Of a stretch of DNA of 64,000 bases, positions 1 to 13,700 are shown piece by piece. Numbering within the stretch: the first letter of the stretch is position 1; each line of letters opens with the position of its first letter. Position numbers and translations under genes: made by a program. The DNA lies in the NCBI RefSeq assembly GCF_965363235.1, contig NC_134840.1, positions 96,856,416 to 96,920,415 on the forward strand, given 5' to 3'. Under the pieces are notes generated by a model that did not search any database, had not been told where the DNA came from, and was given only the letters and a program-made list of their open reading frames with translations. The stretch comes from Mytilus galloprovincialis. Its lineage: Eukaryota > Mollusca > Bivalvia > Mytilida > Mytilidae.

Positions 1-59
1 TTCTTTAATTAATGAACTGCAACTCTTGTTTTGTGGTACATGTAGGTGCTAGCTATACA

Positions 60-690
60 GTCAGAGCTCAGACATAAACAAGTCTGAATCTGCTTTTGAC
101 TCATAGAGGTCTAAATTTGTAAGTTTTAGGATTAGTCTCCCTTTAATGCTAGACAAAATACGACTTTAATAAGTCAAGTATTGTTAAACAAGAAATAATT
201 GACCAGAATCAAAAAGTTGCAAATATCGACTCCTACAAGTCGATAAGTGATCAAAATTGGTTAACTTCAAGACCCACGCATATTTATAAGGAGGTCATGC
301 ATCTAAATCAAATAATGACAACATTGAAAGACAATGCTTTGTCTTCTAAAGAAAAATATGAATGAGATTCTAAAAAATCGGAGATAATGTTAATTAACCT
401 TACAATGCAACCACCTGGAACTACACTTAATGAGGAAATACATCTGTGTTTAGTAAGGATGTTCAATTAGACAATTACATATAGACAGCTGAAGCCCTTG
501 TGAACTCTCAGACAGGTTTTTGCTGTTATAGGTTGTGTATTTTGACCACCAAGTGAAATTAAGTTTTTTCATCAACATAAATAGACCTAAACAAGTCTGT
601 CATTTTATGACTTAGATAAGTCTAAAATTGAAAACACATTTTTATGATAAATACATGTTTTGACTTCTTTAAGTCAAAAACAAAAATAGA
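60..690. repeat. Cluster of short GACTT/AAGTC palindromes
   Basis: At least six short inverted repeats of the type GACTT-spacer-AAGTC lie here, for example agacataaacaagtct near 70, cgactttaataagtca near 161, cgactcctacaagtcg near 229, gacttagataagtc near 610 and gacttctttaagtc near 661. No coding sequence is seen. The density looks like the terminal region of a mobile element rather than chance. No family is assigned. Confidence 0.4.
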
Positions 691-859
691 CTTGTTTATT
701 TATTGATTTGACAAACTGATGTTGGCATACAACTAGAAATTGTAACGCTGTCTGTAAGACACTGCCTGACCATAGGAAATTATAAATTTAACAGTTTGTA
801 TGATGATGTAACTAGTTTAGTTTAAACATATTTAATTATAGTGGATTGGAGAACAAGTT

Positions 860-1210
860 TTGCAACTTATATTAAAATCCCTTTCCACTTTGCGGGTGCG
901 AGTGCTGCCTTGTAGCGGCATTAGCCTACTCTTTTTCGAAAACTACAAGGGTGTCTTTAACGTGCAAGAGCCATTTATCGTCCCCTTCCGATAATGTAAC
1001 TGTAGGAGGAGGAGACAGCCAGACAAACCATGATATCTTTATACAGCTAGTACCAACTCAAGTCCAACTACATGTCATTTTCAGAATACCGGTATTTAAA
1101 AAAAAAAAATCTTGTGGCCATGCACCCCTTCTTTATGTGTATGAACATCCTAAAAAATATTAAAGTTGTACTTCCAAAACTGTAGGAGGAGATAGCCAGA
1201 CAAACAATGT
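860..1210. repeat. Dispersed repeat fragment, unknown family
   Basis: The stretch contains two imperfect copies of the phrase actgtaggagga followed by agccagacaaac (about 1000-1027 and 1180-1206). The upstream part (tttaacgtgcaagagcc) resembles repeats I recall from mussel genomes. It lies downstream of the ABHD12 3' end. The 70-codon frame across it is not conserved with anything I recognise. The rest of 1-1670 shows nothing else I can name. Confidence 0.35.
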
Positions 1211-1670
1211 CAGGACTGAGGGACATACTGACTAACAGAGGTAAATAAATATCCCCACAAACATTTTGTTGTAGGGATATAAAAAGTGCATTTGTAGTTT
1301 TGATGTTGCAATTAATGTCAACCTTAAATGGGAGAATGTCAACATTCTATTACAAAATGATGGACTCATCCTGATAATTACACTAGATATATTAGATATT
1401 TTTTTATTAATATAAAGTTGGTATGTGTATTAAAAATGAGTTTCTACAAGTAGAAACCTAAAGAGAAACATATACCAGAAGAGGATTAAGCAACAAACAA
1501 CAATAGTAAGATCAACTCTCTTTTAAACTAGAAACACAAAACTATGGTTTACTAAAGAATGATCTTTTAAAAGGATTTACATTTAAAAATTTAAAAAAAG
1601 TACATAACACAAAAACATCAGAGTATTGTTATAAATATATCACAGTTTTCTTTGGAGTATATTCATCACA

Positions 1671-1676
1671 TTTATT
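1671..1676 (-). terminator. Poly(A) signal candidate overlapping the ABHD12 stop
   Basis: AATAAA on the minus strand overlaps the TAA stop of the last ABHD12 exon. A second AATAAA on the same strand lies near 1404. Which is used cannot be told from sequence; the distal one would leave a more ordinary 3' UTR. Confidence 0.35.
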
Positions 1677-1705
1677 TCTTTTCAACACACATCTTCATGA
1701 AATTT
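1672..1705 (-). CDS. ABHD12: ABHD12 exon 12 (terminal)
   Basis: A long pyrimidine tract ending TTTTCAG precedes the exon. It completes AG|A (R316) and encodes NFMKMCVEKK then TAA, aligning with the human tail after PRIL (REFLGK...). The phase fits the AG|GTAGGT donor of exon 11, 4.8 kb away. If that donor were not used, the frame would stop at once (TAG at 6550-6552). Confidence 0.75.
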
Positions 1706-4700
1706 CTGAAAAGAAAAAGAAAGATTGTTGTATCATAATAATTTGTTTAAATAAAACAATGAAGATCAACACAAACAATATTTTGGCACTTTATATCCAC
1801 TGGAGAGGTTGGTGTTATAAGGGAGATAATTCAAAACCAGAAATGCATTTTTAAAATCCATTTCCTGAATGTTTTTAAAAACATTTCTTGAAATCAAATA
1901 AAAACTAGAGATGTAGTAAGCAAAGCTTACAAATTTATACCCTGGACCTTGCATGTTTAATATTGTGGTAATGAAAAACCCCCCAAAAATGAGATAAAAA
2001 CAAAATAGGTGGTGCAAAAAAGCATTGCATGATTATGACTTTAGGGAAAGTTTAATTAAATTGTAAGAGGTTTAGGAAGAGTTGCAGAAAAAGATGATTG
2101 CATCTCAATAAAGCAAGGGCAAAGCACATACTTTGGTAAAAAAAATTATTCTGATTTAAAACAAAATAGAAGGTGCATGATATGGTATTCCTTAAAGGGA
2201 AACTTCGCAAAAAAAATCCAAAATTGATATTATGTTCATTCAGTATAAAAATGCTCAAATTCATAGTTATTAAAGTTTTATTCCGCTAGATAAACGATCA
2301 CCATCGATTTTAAATTTAGAGTATCAAATCTCTGCGTTCGGCCATTTTGTCTTCTCTCCCGATTAATAACAACGATATGTCTATAAACCACAAAGGAACA
2401 AAACTACAGTAACCAATGTAGTCGTAATTGCGTGTCGATATCTTGTCAATCGTACGGTTGTTTTATCCGACTAACTAAATTGATACGGAAAATATTCTTA
2501 TTTTTTTTAATTACCATGGTCTGTTGTTTTTAAACTGTTGATATTGGAATTAGGTAAAAAGTCAAAGTTGAAATCATAAATAAGTGTTCCGTGAAAATTG
2601 TTTTCGAAAATCTAATTTGTTCATAATTCTTTAAAGTAATAAACTTTTTTCAAATAAATTCTGATCTTCCCTCATCTGATCACCAGCATGGCTAAAGGTA
2701 TTACTTCCAAAGGTATTGTGAGGGGTGTGAGGTGACACTTCCAGGTATTCAAGCGATTTCCTGTCGGGCTTGCAAGTTCATGCATCGTTTCACCTCTGCA
2801 GGTATTGATCAGTGTACACGGCGGATAACTTATAACTTTCCATTTTTAACTATCAGATGTATAATATACAACTCTGTCTTACTTGTCATTACTAAACTCA
2901 TACGCTTGTTTATAAATAACATTTCTGGTGTAAAGAATATTATTCATAAAAATATAAATAATACCCAAAAAATAAGATTTGATGAAATTAAAATCTATTT
3001 AAATATTTTTTCCAAGGGTGAATTTGGGAAAATGTAATATATACTCATTGTCAATAGTGAAGGACAGATTGGAACATATCAGAAATATTGATTTAAAAAA
3101 TCACTTGTCGACGATTCGTTTATACGACTGGGTAGAAAGTTACAGAACTGTAGCGCAATTTAAAATATATACATGTATACATTGAACATAAGAAAAAAAC
3201 ATATATTTTGAATAAATTGGGGTAAAAGTTTGGTAAATAGACTAGTCCACGTATGCCAACAGTATGTAATCATCGAATGTGGATAGACTATTGTATACCA
3301 GAAGAAGAAGAAGAGAACCAATTTGATTTAAATACAGGTCGATGTTTAATTTGCTTTGGTTCATCGAAGTTGTGGACATAGTATAATCACAGATTTATAT
3401 TTCAATAAGATTGTTCCACAGATTTATATTTCAAAAAGATTGTTCCCGAACAAAGGAAGGAATTCGTCATCACAATTGTTATATATGCCACTGGACGAAC
3501 ACTAATTATCCCCATGGGATGTGAATATTTTGCTGGGAAACTATTGAGTATCAAAGTTTCAAATTAATTTGGGGATTTATTTTCTTTCTTGGTATTCAAG
3601 GGAAATATGACATTAAATTGGTTCTGTCTTTTTTTTAAACATCGTTAAAAAGATGTGTGTCTAAGGTGGACGCCACAAGAACCCAGTAATACTAGTACGA
3701 GAGTATAGCATGTAAACATTCCTTCTCAATAATATGGTTGTATTGGAAATATTTTCATACAGATTGACAACTCATGGTCCGATATGCATGTAATATTTGC
3801 CACATGACGCCTATAGTTCTTTCTACCATCATCATCTTATTCTTTGATATTGCTGTAAACATCGATGGTTCACACCCAAACAAAATGGGAGTAATGTACC
3901 TTCAGAGCTTCTCCGTGGTATACACTTGTGAAATTAATATATAGACGAAATTTCTGTATTGAAATGAATCTACATCTTCAAATAACGATTTTGAGTAATC
4001 ACCTTACAAACCAATATAAACGTATGGCAAGATATAACCATGAAGGAATTTAGTTTTTGTCAGACGCAAGAACTCATCACTATCATAAACGTATACATAT
4101 ATATGCATGCAGTTTCAAATATCAGGAACAAGCGGTCGATGTCGATAGTCCGTTTTCTAACTGTTCAGAGTTAGACATGTCACTTGTTCATTCTGGGAAG
4201 CCTTCCTATTCCCCGTCCAACGATGGGAACTCTTTCTTGTTGTGTTGACTATAAATGCTTGTATGGTAATTCTTTCGTTTATCTGTACAAGTGGTTGCAT
4301 GTCCTCTCCTTTCCCAACAAACAAACTAACGAAACGCTACTAGTCTGCTTTCTCTAGAGCTCATCCTCAATGGCGCTTATACGTCAGGAAACTTACATGT
4401 ATACTAATAATGATTGTTTCAAGAACAACGATGTATGGACGAACTATTCTAAATTCGTCAATATCAGATATGCATGACTAAAATATAAGTTTTATTACAA
4501 CTACTGTATTACTTATTTGGATTAATGACGGCTATCATGTTCAACATTGCACAAATATTATCATAGAATTTAAAAAAAAAAAATGTATAAAAATCCTTAG
4601 CTTAGATCATTGGTATTCTTTTCACAAAAAGTTCGTGTAAATGATTGTCAAATGAATTTAATTATGTAAAAATGAAATGTTAAAAAGAAACTAAAAAAAA

Positions 4701-7700
4701 ATCATGCATGTTGTATGTTGTATTTTTTTTCAATTAAAACTTTAAAATTGCGATAGTTTTATGAGCATTAAACACAGTCAGATTTGAATACAAGTTAAGA
4801 AATTCCGGTAAAGTCAATGATATCAAACAGATGTGCAATGGTATATCAAATTGGGAAATATTGCATTTAGTTTTTATTAAAGATTAAAACTACTATTTTT
4901 TACTTCATATTTGAATCTTTACGCCAATTGCCGCTGAGAAAGTAATCCAAACTTGTTTCCTTTTATTTTTATACACTTTCGGAATTATGAATCTGAATTT
5001 TATTTTCAATTAATTTACACAATTTAATTATTGTATCTTTATCCTCTTCGTGTATTAAATCTTAGTGTATTAAATACAGCAAACTCTTTCTAATCCTTTC
5101 TGTTTATCCTTTCCAAATAACAACATTCATACCTGTGTACGCTTGAACTCACACCTGCGGCTAAATAGCTACAAGGTAAACGAATTGACCTCAAGCCGAG
5201 AAATATACAGTGACCTTTACAAAATAATATACACACTCTGCTCACACATTAGTTGCATTGACATGATTATCAAAACAATAACGGTAAATAGAACTGAAAT
5301 ATTTTCAGTTCAATATCAGTAAAATGTTCAATAAATATTTTATGAAAAAAATCTCAACATTAATTAATGAAATTTATTCGAAAACATTTACTAGAGATAA
5401 TTTTATAGGAGTTTAATTCAATCAATACAAAACGGTATATGCATATTCATTTTCGTTCATTCTTATATTGTGGTTAATAACTACGACCATTAGTCAGCTG
5501 TGCGCTTTTAATTACGTATATTGTCGATAAGCTATAAGAGTTAAACAGATTTTATTTTTTCCCAGAATTCAACAAATCGGGCTAAAACGCCACGACCCAC
5601 TCGAGAATTCAACCAAAAAAGTTACAAATACTTGATTTTCTCCGTTATTAGAAGGAATATAAATTTAAAACTTTGCAAATGTGTTTTTTATGTTAAGATG
5701 AACATAATTAGATGATAAGTAAAAAATCGCGGAATTTCCCTTTAAATAGAAACTACATGTATTTCAATGTCTCACAATGACAAAAAGGCTGATTAGTGTC
5801 TTAATGATGTACTTCCGTGCATTTAAAAAATCAGGAATTTAAACTGATTCTGGAAGGAACAAAATGAGATAAAAATATTGATAGGTTATGGATCTCCTTT
5901 TTGAGATATGGTTTTAAAAAAAGGGCGGGAAAAGGCTGGTCAGAATTTTACCTTATAATTACTTGCATTGGTATTATTTTGGTCTCAAATAAAAATAAAA
6001 ATAAATCTAGAATCTGCTTAAATTTTGTAAATGACCTTTTATCAGCTATTGAAGTCCTATAAGAAAATAAAATTAGGTGTTATGGGACAAAATATTTTAC
6101 CCTGTTTCATTGGAAAATAACCACAGAGTTCCGTCTATCTGACACAAATTCCTCACCTAAGTACATTGCAGTGGTGGATCCAAAAACCCTGGAAGCCCCA
6201 CTTTTTTTGACGATGATACATTTGAATGGGGACATGTAGTTGGAATCTCACCCCCTTTGTCCTGGGTTAGGAACCCCCTTTTTAAAATGGCTGGAAATGC
6301 CCCTGCATTGTTAAAGAATTATTGTATGGATGCTAAATTGAAAGCATTACAGTGGAGCAAAACAATCTTTGGTCCTCTATAAATGTGCCAGTTAAAACTG
6401 ACATTATCAAAATTGAGCATGGCAATGGGGAATATGTTAAAGAGACAACAAACCTACAATTTTGTTTTCTTTCGATCTCAATTATTTTGGGGGATTCCCT
6501 TACTGCAGCATGACCTTTGCAAAAGGCAGGGATATGATATCTATTTTACCTACCTAATAATTGAAGGTAATTCTGGATCTTTGTATATTTCACAATGTCT
6601 ATATCCCAGATGTTTGTCAAATTCTTTATACATAGTATAAGATCTTCCTTTTCTATACTGTTCTACTTTATTATGCAACTGAAAGAAAAAGTTATAATAT
6701 ATCAAATATAATACTGAAATGGTACTTTATATAACTTTCTAAAATGTGCATAAATTAGCATATAATCAACCTCAATATGCTGAATATTTCATCAGATTTG
6801 AAGATAGGTTATGTATTTGCTCTTCATAAAACAAACCTTAAATCTACTTAACACAGTCAATAATAGAGGAAAATATTTATAAAATATTATTGTATAAAGA
6901 TATGACAGAAGCTACATAAGTATAAGACTTACCTCCCTTCCACATTGTACAGGTATTATATGACCGTCTGCTGCATGTAAGATAAATAAATATAAGACTT
7001 ACCTCCCTTCCACATTGTACAGGTATTATATGACCATCTGCTGCATGTAAGATAAATAAATATAAGACTTACCTCCCTTCCACATTGTACAGGTATTATA
7101 TGACCGTCTGCTGCATGTAAGATAAATAAATATGACTTACCTCCCTTCCACATTGTACAGGTATTATATGACCGTCTGCTGCATGTAAGATAAATAAATA
7201 TAAGACTTACCTCCCTTCCACATTGTACAGGTATTATATGACCGTCTGCTGCATGTAAGATAAATAAATATAAGACTTACCTCCCTTCCACATTGTACAG
7301 GTATTATATGACCATCTGCTGCATGTAAGATAAATAAATATAAGACTTACTTCCCTTCCACATTGTACCGGTATTATATGACCGTCTGCTGCATGTAATA
7401 TAAATACATATAAGACTTACCTCCCTTCCACATTGTACAGGTATTATATGACCGTCTGCTGCATGTAAGATAAATAAATATAAGACTTACCTCCCTTCCA
7501 CATTGTACAGGTATTATATGACCGTCTGCTGCATGTAAGATAAATAAATATAAGACTTACCTCCCTTCCACATTGTACAGGTATTATATGACCGTCTGCT
7601 GCATGTAAGATAAATAAATATAAAACTTACCTCCCTTCCACATTTTACAGGCATTATATGACCGTCTGCTGCATGTAATATAAATAAACCGTCTGCTGCA

Positions 7701-10700
7701 TGTAATATAAATAAATATAAGACTTACCTCCCTTCCACATTGTACAGGTATTATATGACCGTCTGCTGCATGTAATATAAATAAATATAAGACTTACCTC
7801 CCTTCCACATTGTACAGGTATTATATGATCGTCTGCTGCATGTAATATTAATAAATATAAGACTTACCTCCCTTCCACATTGTACAGGTATTATATGATC
7901 ATCTGCTGCATGTAATATTAATAATGGCTCATCTATTTCCATAATACTGAAAAAGTATGAATAGAAAATAACTTACTTATGATTATGGGTTAATGACATT
8001 TGATTTCTTTTTGTGCTGCATAATTATTTTATAAATTATATATTTTCACTTCTTTCAATGTCTATATAGAAGAAGGTTTGATAAATGATAAGGTAAATTT
8101 AGAAATGAATTATCTGTAAAGTTCTCCAAAGAATTGTTAAAATTGATCTTATCATGCAGGAAGTTAGAAATTCTTCCTACGATGCATGAAAATTCCAATC
8201 CATCTGAACATCACAATGCATTTGTTAATTCGTTCATGCAAACAACCACCCTTTCTAAAACAGCTTACTGGAGGAGACATTCTTAAATTAATTTGTTTAT
8301 GTTTTGATGGAATAGAACCACTGGTACATTGGTTAATTTAATCCTTTTCACACATTTTTTTTTTATAATACCAGGTTAATTTTATCATACTTACTTATCT
8401 TCGGTACAGTAATCAACTACTTTCTTCATAGAGTCTATAAATACCCACTCAAACCACGGTAAAAATCTGAAAGGCTAAGAATTATAAAATATATAGTATC
8501 AAGACTATTTGTGAAAGTAAAATATTGAAATAATATTTCCCTAACAGCAGACAGTTTGGTTTTATTTGGTCAAAAACATAACAAATGTAGTTTTGGCTTG
8601 CAAGTCAATAATTCAACTAGTATTCATGTCAACCTAACTTGACCTTTAGCTGGAAAAGGTTACACATACCCTAAGCAAGATTAGTTGAAAAAAAAACATT
8701 GAAAATATAATTGACATTTTCCAATAATTTGAAACCATAAACTAATGAAACATTATAGCCTTTAGACTTTCAATTATTTTTAATCTTTAATTTACAAACA
8801 TTTATGTCATAAGAACCTTGTTTACCTACCAAAGACATTGGATGTCGTCTTGAGGCATCCCATAAATTGTTGAAAGGTGATTCTAAAATAAGACCATCAA
8901 CACTTTCTCCTGTAATTTAAATCAAATATAGATAAATCATCCTTTACATAATTCCAGAAAGTCGTATTCAGAAAAAACTGTTATTTTGCTTCTAGTGCAT
9001 TTGAGTACATTTTACTTCTATTGGTGTCTTTTACAGTTTTAAAAACAAAATTGCAAATCTTTAGTTATCTTGCAAAAAAAACCCAGTCAAATTGTGAAAC
9101 ATCATCAAAGATACAATGGCGTTTATGCATAAGTGGTCTTTATTATTTAGGCTTAAATTAAAATATTGTTTGTTTTTCCCTTTACCGACCGACCCTATCA
9201 ATTCGTTCCGCCTGAAAATCTTTTATTTGTATTTACCAGCAAGATTTTATTTTATTTTATTTTTCGTTCCTACCAAAAATCTTATATTTGTATTTCCCCC
9301 TCAAAACTTTTTTACCGGAATCCTCGGGTTTTATCTTTACGTATAAGGTCCAGTCCGTTTGGTATCACCTGAGCGTTTGACATGAACACTTGCATTTGTT
9401 TGAAATCGATGTTGAACGCTTCTGAAATCATGATATGAAGTACGTTACTCTGTACCTTTAAACTTAAAGAGCAGGGTTCATTTACAAAAAAGTTCGTTTG
9501 ATACAAAAGTATTAACGTGTGTACAAACTAATTTGTAAACGGACGTTGTATTCTATGTAGGGATGGCCTTTTGTGATCCGCATATATCAGAATGATTATG
9601 TTAACGATGCCGCTAAATTATTTATATCTGACATGAACCAAAAGTGACAAAACCCTGTAAAGTGGAGAATATCTGGCAGTATAATCGCCAAGTTTTCCAT
9701 ACAGATCATTTATAAATGTGATGCAAAATACCTGACAATTGAGTTTTAATTCTTATAGCATTTTTATTGGAAACACACGAAATTTGTAACACTCTAGGGA
9801 CTTTGTCTACTAGTAATATATGTCTGCCCGGTCATTATCTTACCAGTACAAAGTTATCTCTTATATATTTTTTTTTTCAAAACTAATAGTCCCAGCGGAA
9901 AACTTATTTGCAAAAACAAAACGGACAAAAAAATGACATTATGCAGATTTTGTATCTATAAAATAAAATATTTTACCTACCTGCCTACCCATGACAAATA
10001 ATATACCGAGCCAAGTTATTTTTTGGGGGAAAAAAATAAAATATTTTACCTACCTACCTACCCTGTTTCAAAACATAAGGTTGGAAAAGGGCAAACAAAC
10101 AATATTTTAATTTAGGACTTATCAAAAATATGTTTCTATTTTACATATCATGAAAGATGAAGCAATTTGAAATATGTCAGACCTTTATCTCTCCCTATGA
10201 AATTAATAAGTAAATCTGCAAGGCTTGCATGAAGACAAGCAACCTTAAAATGTGGATGATTTGCAGATTTGTCATTCTAAAGTTATTGGATTTTATTCAC
10301 CACATGCCAGGTATTATTCTAAAATGCCTATAAATACCTTGAATGCTTTCACAAACTCATAAGCAAGAGTGGCTAACACAATAAGACAAACTTAATTGCT
10401 ATAATCCAAAATTTAATTATTGTTTGCGAAAGTAGTTACATACCTTTTTGATTTAAGTGTTTAAGTAGATTTGTACTAATTCTGAAAACAGAAAATGTTA
10501 AGATTAGTTTCACATCTGGAAAACATTTAAGACATCTGATATTAGAACATCCCTAAAACAGTACAGTCTGTTGTTACAACAACCATTATAATAATTATAT
10601 CCTATAATTTCTAAGCTATGATTTACATACTAAACAAACATGCAATATCTAATTAAAAACATGGTTGTTGTTTGTTGCTGTATATCATATAATTATATAT

Positions 10701-13700
10701 TTTTTTCTACAAAAATCATGTTGCTGTTATTCTTGTTTGAATTGTTTTATATTTGTCATTAAGGGGCCTTTAATAGCTGACTATAAGGTAATGATTTTTG
10801 CTCATTGCTGAAGACCTTACAGTAACCAGTAGTTGTAAACTTTTATATCATTTTGTCTTTGGTACAAAGTTGTCTTATTAGCAATCATACCACATCTTCT
10901 CATTTTTATGGGAACAGTAGAGGGATGTCGAATTTAATATGTTAAAGCTATAAATCACCACAAGACTAGTAAATAAGTGAATACATGTAAGAAACTATCA
11001 AAGATCTAGCATTTACACCATATTCTCTAATAGCAGAAAGCACAATATGAAAGGAAAAAAGACAACCTAAAACAAAAATCTAATAGTACAATTTTACACT
11101 TACGCTGAACCTAAAGAATGTCCCCATATATAGAGTGGAACTTTATCAGATCTGTCACGTATCCATTTATATGTTCTATATGTATCTTCTAATACACCCT
11201 CTTCTGTTGGGGTTCCTGAGGAATCTCCAAAACCTGTTAAATAGTCAAACTTGTATTAGAACTGCTTGTGTACTATGTATTTTTGTAATGATTTGATCAT
11301 GTGATAATTGCCTGATTTCTTTAACAAAGCACAGTTATGATCAACTAGACGTATGTAAGATACTTAACACTAAGATGACCATTAAACCTGCCACTAGTCT
11401 TTTGAGTTCTTGTTGGATAAGATATTATTACATGTACCTCAAAGATTTTGGGAAAATCTGTAATGTGTTCCTTAAGTCACTTTTTAGAATATTATTTTCA
11501 AAAAATAATTATAACTCTGAACACATGTTTATTTGGAAATGTGTAATGAAATGAATCACAATTTGATACAAAACTTAAAAATCTTATTAACCTATTGAAA
11601 TACATGTAAATGCAATTTTTTCCCAAGGTGGCATATTTAGTGATGTGCACAAGTTCCTGCTTTATGTGCAGGTGTGGATTCAGCCTGGTGGACGCACAAC
11701 CCTCATAAAATTTGCAAATAACAACTGGAAGTGTTTAACGACCTTGACTGGCTATTAATGCAAATTTGCAAAGCATGGGTTGTCCTCAGCTTATTAAAGA
11801 ATATTTCTATAATTTTACCTCACAAAAAAATAAGTTTGGGTCCCTTTAACTTAAATCCTGAATCTCTGATGTTGACTGGTTTTCTGATAAATTAAACGTT
11901 TAAACCTATTATATGGTCCAGAAACTTTAACAAAAAACTTCAATTTAGGTATGCCTTTCCATGTAGCATGTTTTAGTTCCTTCTATTTTCCACTTCCTCT
12001 TTGCCCACAAAATTGTGATGCACATATACAAAATGTTAATTACCAGTACATTTTTTTCTGAGCAAACATGAAATACCTTATTGGAATAGACAGGGTAAAT
12101 AACTCACAGTACATCTAATAATTACCTCTATAATCTATGGCTATCACATGAAAGTTCATCAAGGATAAAACTTTGTACAACTCTATTCTATGTGGCTGTG
12201 CTCTGCAAGATATTATAAAACATTGATTTGAAAACAAAATATGTCAGAAACACACACCTAAGAAGAGAATGAAAAAAACAAAAACAATATGAGCATGTTT
12301 TCCTTTTCTCAAGAGTTTTTTTCAAATAAACCTTAAATGAAAACAATGGTTGCATCTTTATTGTATTTCTAATAATAATTCTATCCTGGTGTTTCAATTT
12401 TTAAGTCCTTTAAAAACAGTTTCCTTATGGTTTGGCTGCCCTCACATTATTATTAATCTAAATGAAATAAAATAATTGATATTTTGTTCTTTACAGTGAC
12501 TTGACTGTTAGTGTTGCTATCCACCAATTGCAACTCATTCAAAATTTTGACCAAATTGCAATTTGTTTTATAAAATCAAATTGTTCAACTGGTCAGAATA
12601 TTGAACAAATTGTTCAGTCAAAATGTGAAAGTGCAAGGTGATAAAATAAAATATACTTACAATCCTATAAGACTTTAACTCCACTTTAATGATGTTATTA
12701 CTAAATTTGTCTATCAATCTGTATAGTTATATTATAGCCATTACCATACTAAAGGTAAAATGTTTTATTTTGAATTGCTATAAAAATGTCCAAACTAAGC
12801 TTTTATATAGTTTTTCTTTCGAAAAGGATTTTATATTTATAAGAATCATATATCATTTAAAATAATACATCATATATTCAGTAAAATATGTGTGAAATAA
12901 CAATATGCTATTGATAAGTTTCCTTGGGGAGATAACCTAAAATACTATTCTTTTGAATAAAGATTTTTTGAAACCAAAAAGATTATCTCCCCTTCCTACA
13001 AACATATTGCAATTTCACAAATATTTTACTGAATATGAAATGTTTTTATTCACATAATGTGTGATTCTTATGAATATAGAATACTTTTCGAAAGAAAAAC
13101 TATATAAAAGCTTAGTTTGGACATTTTTATAGCAATTAAAAATAAAACAGTTCACCTTTAGTATGGTAATGGCTATAATATAACTATACAGATTGATAGA
13201 CTGATTTAGTAATACCATCAATAAAGTGGAGTTAAAATCTTATCACTGGTGGTAAGCGGATGGTCGTAACTAAAAGTTACGACCATCCGGAGATGGGAGA
13301 CAACTCTAGGGATAAGTTTTTCTTTTCCGATTTTCATGCAGTAAAATGTTCATTTGAGTCAAACCGCTTGTCTCATACATACTATTCGGTGGTTCGGAGA
13401 TATTGAAACCAAATTTGATGCATTAAAACATGCCAATTTTTGTAAAATAGTCATTCAAAAATTCGAGCATGATGGTCGTAACTAAAAAAACAAAAATGTT
13501 GAGGATGGTCGTAACGAAAATTTGTGATGGTCGTAACTCTGTTTTAAATAAAACCAAATAAGGCAAGTCAAGAGTTTTAAACGTGTCTTTTATTGTATGC
13601 ATATATTATATGTTGTATTTCTGAAGATTTTTTAAAAATTTACATACAACGTAAAATAAAGCAATTTCAATCCGTGTAACACTTATCAATTAAAATTTTT

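Noticed and set aside
9116-9372. Overlapping 68-76 codon frames rich in Phe and Tyr
   Set aside because: Composition follows the T-rich repeat, no family similarity, and they lie in an ABHD12 intron on the opposite strand.
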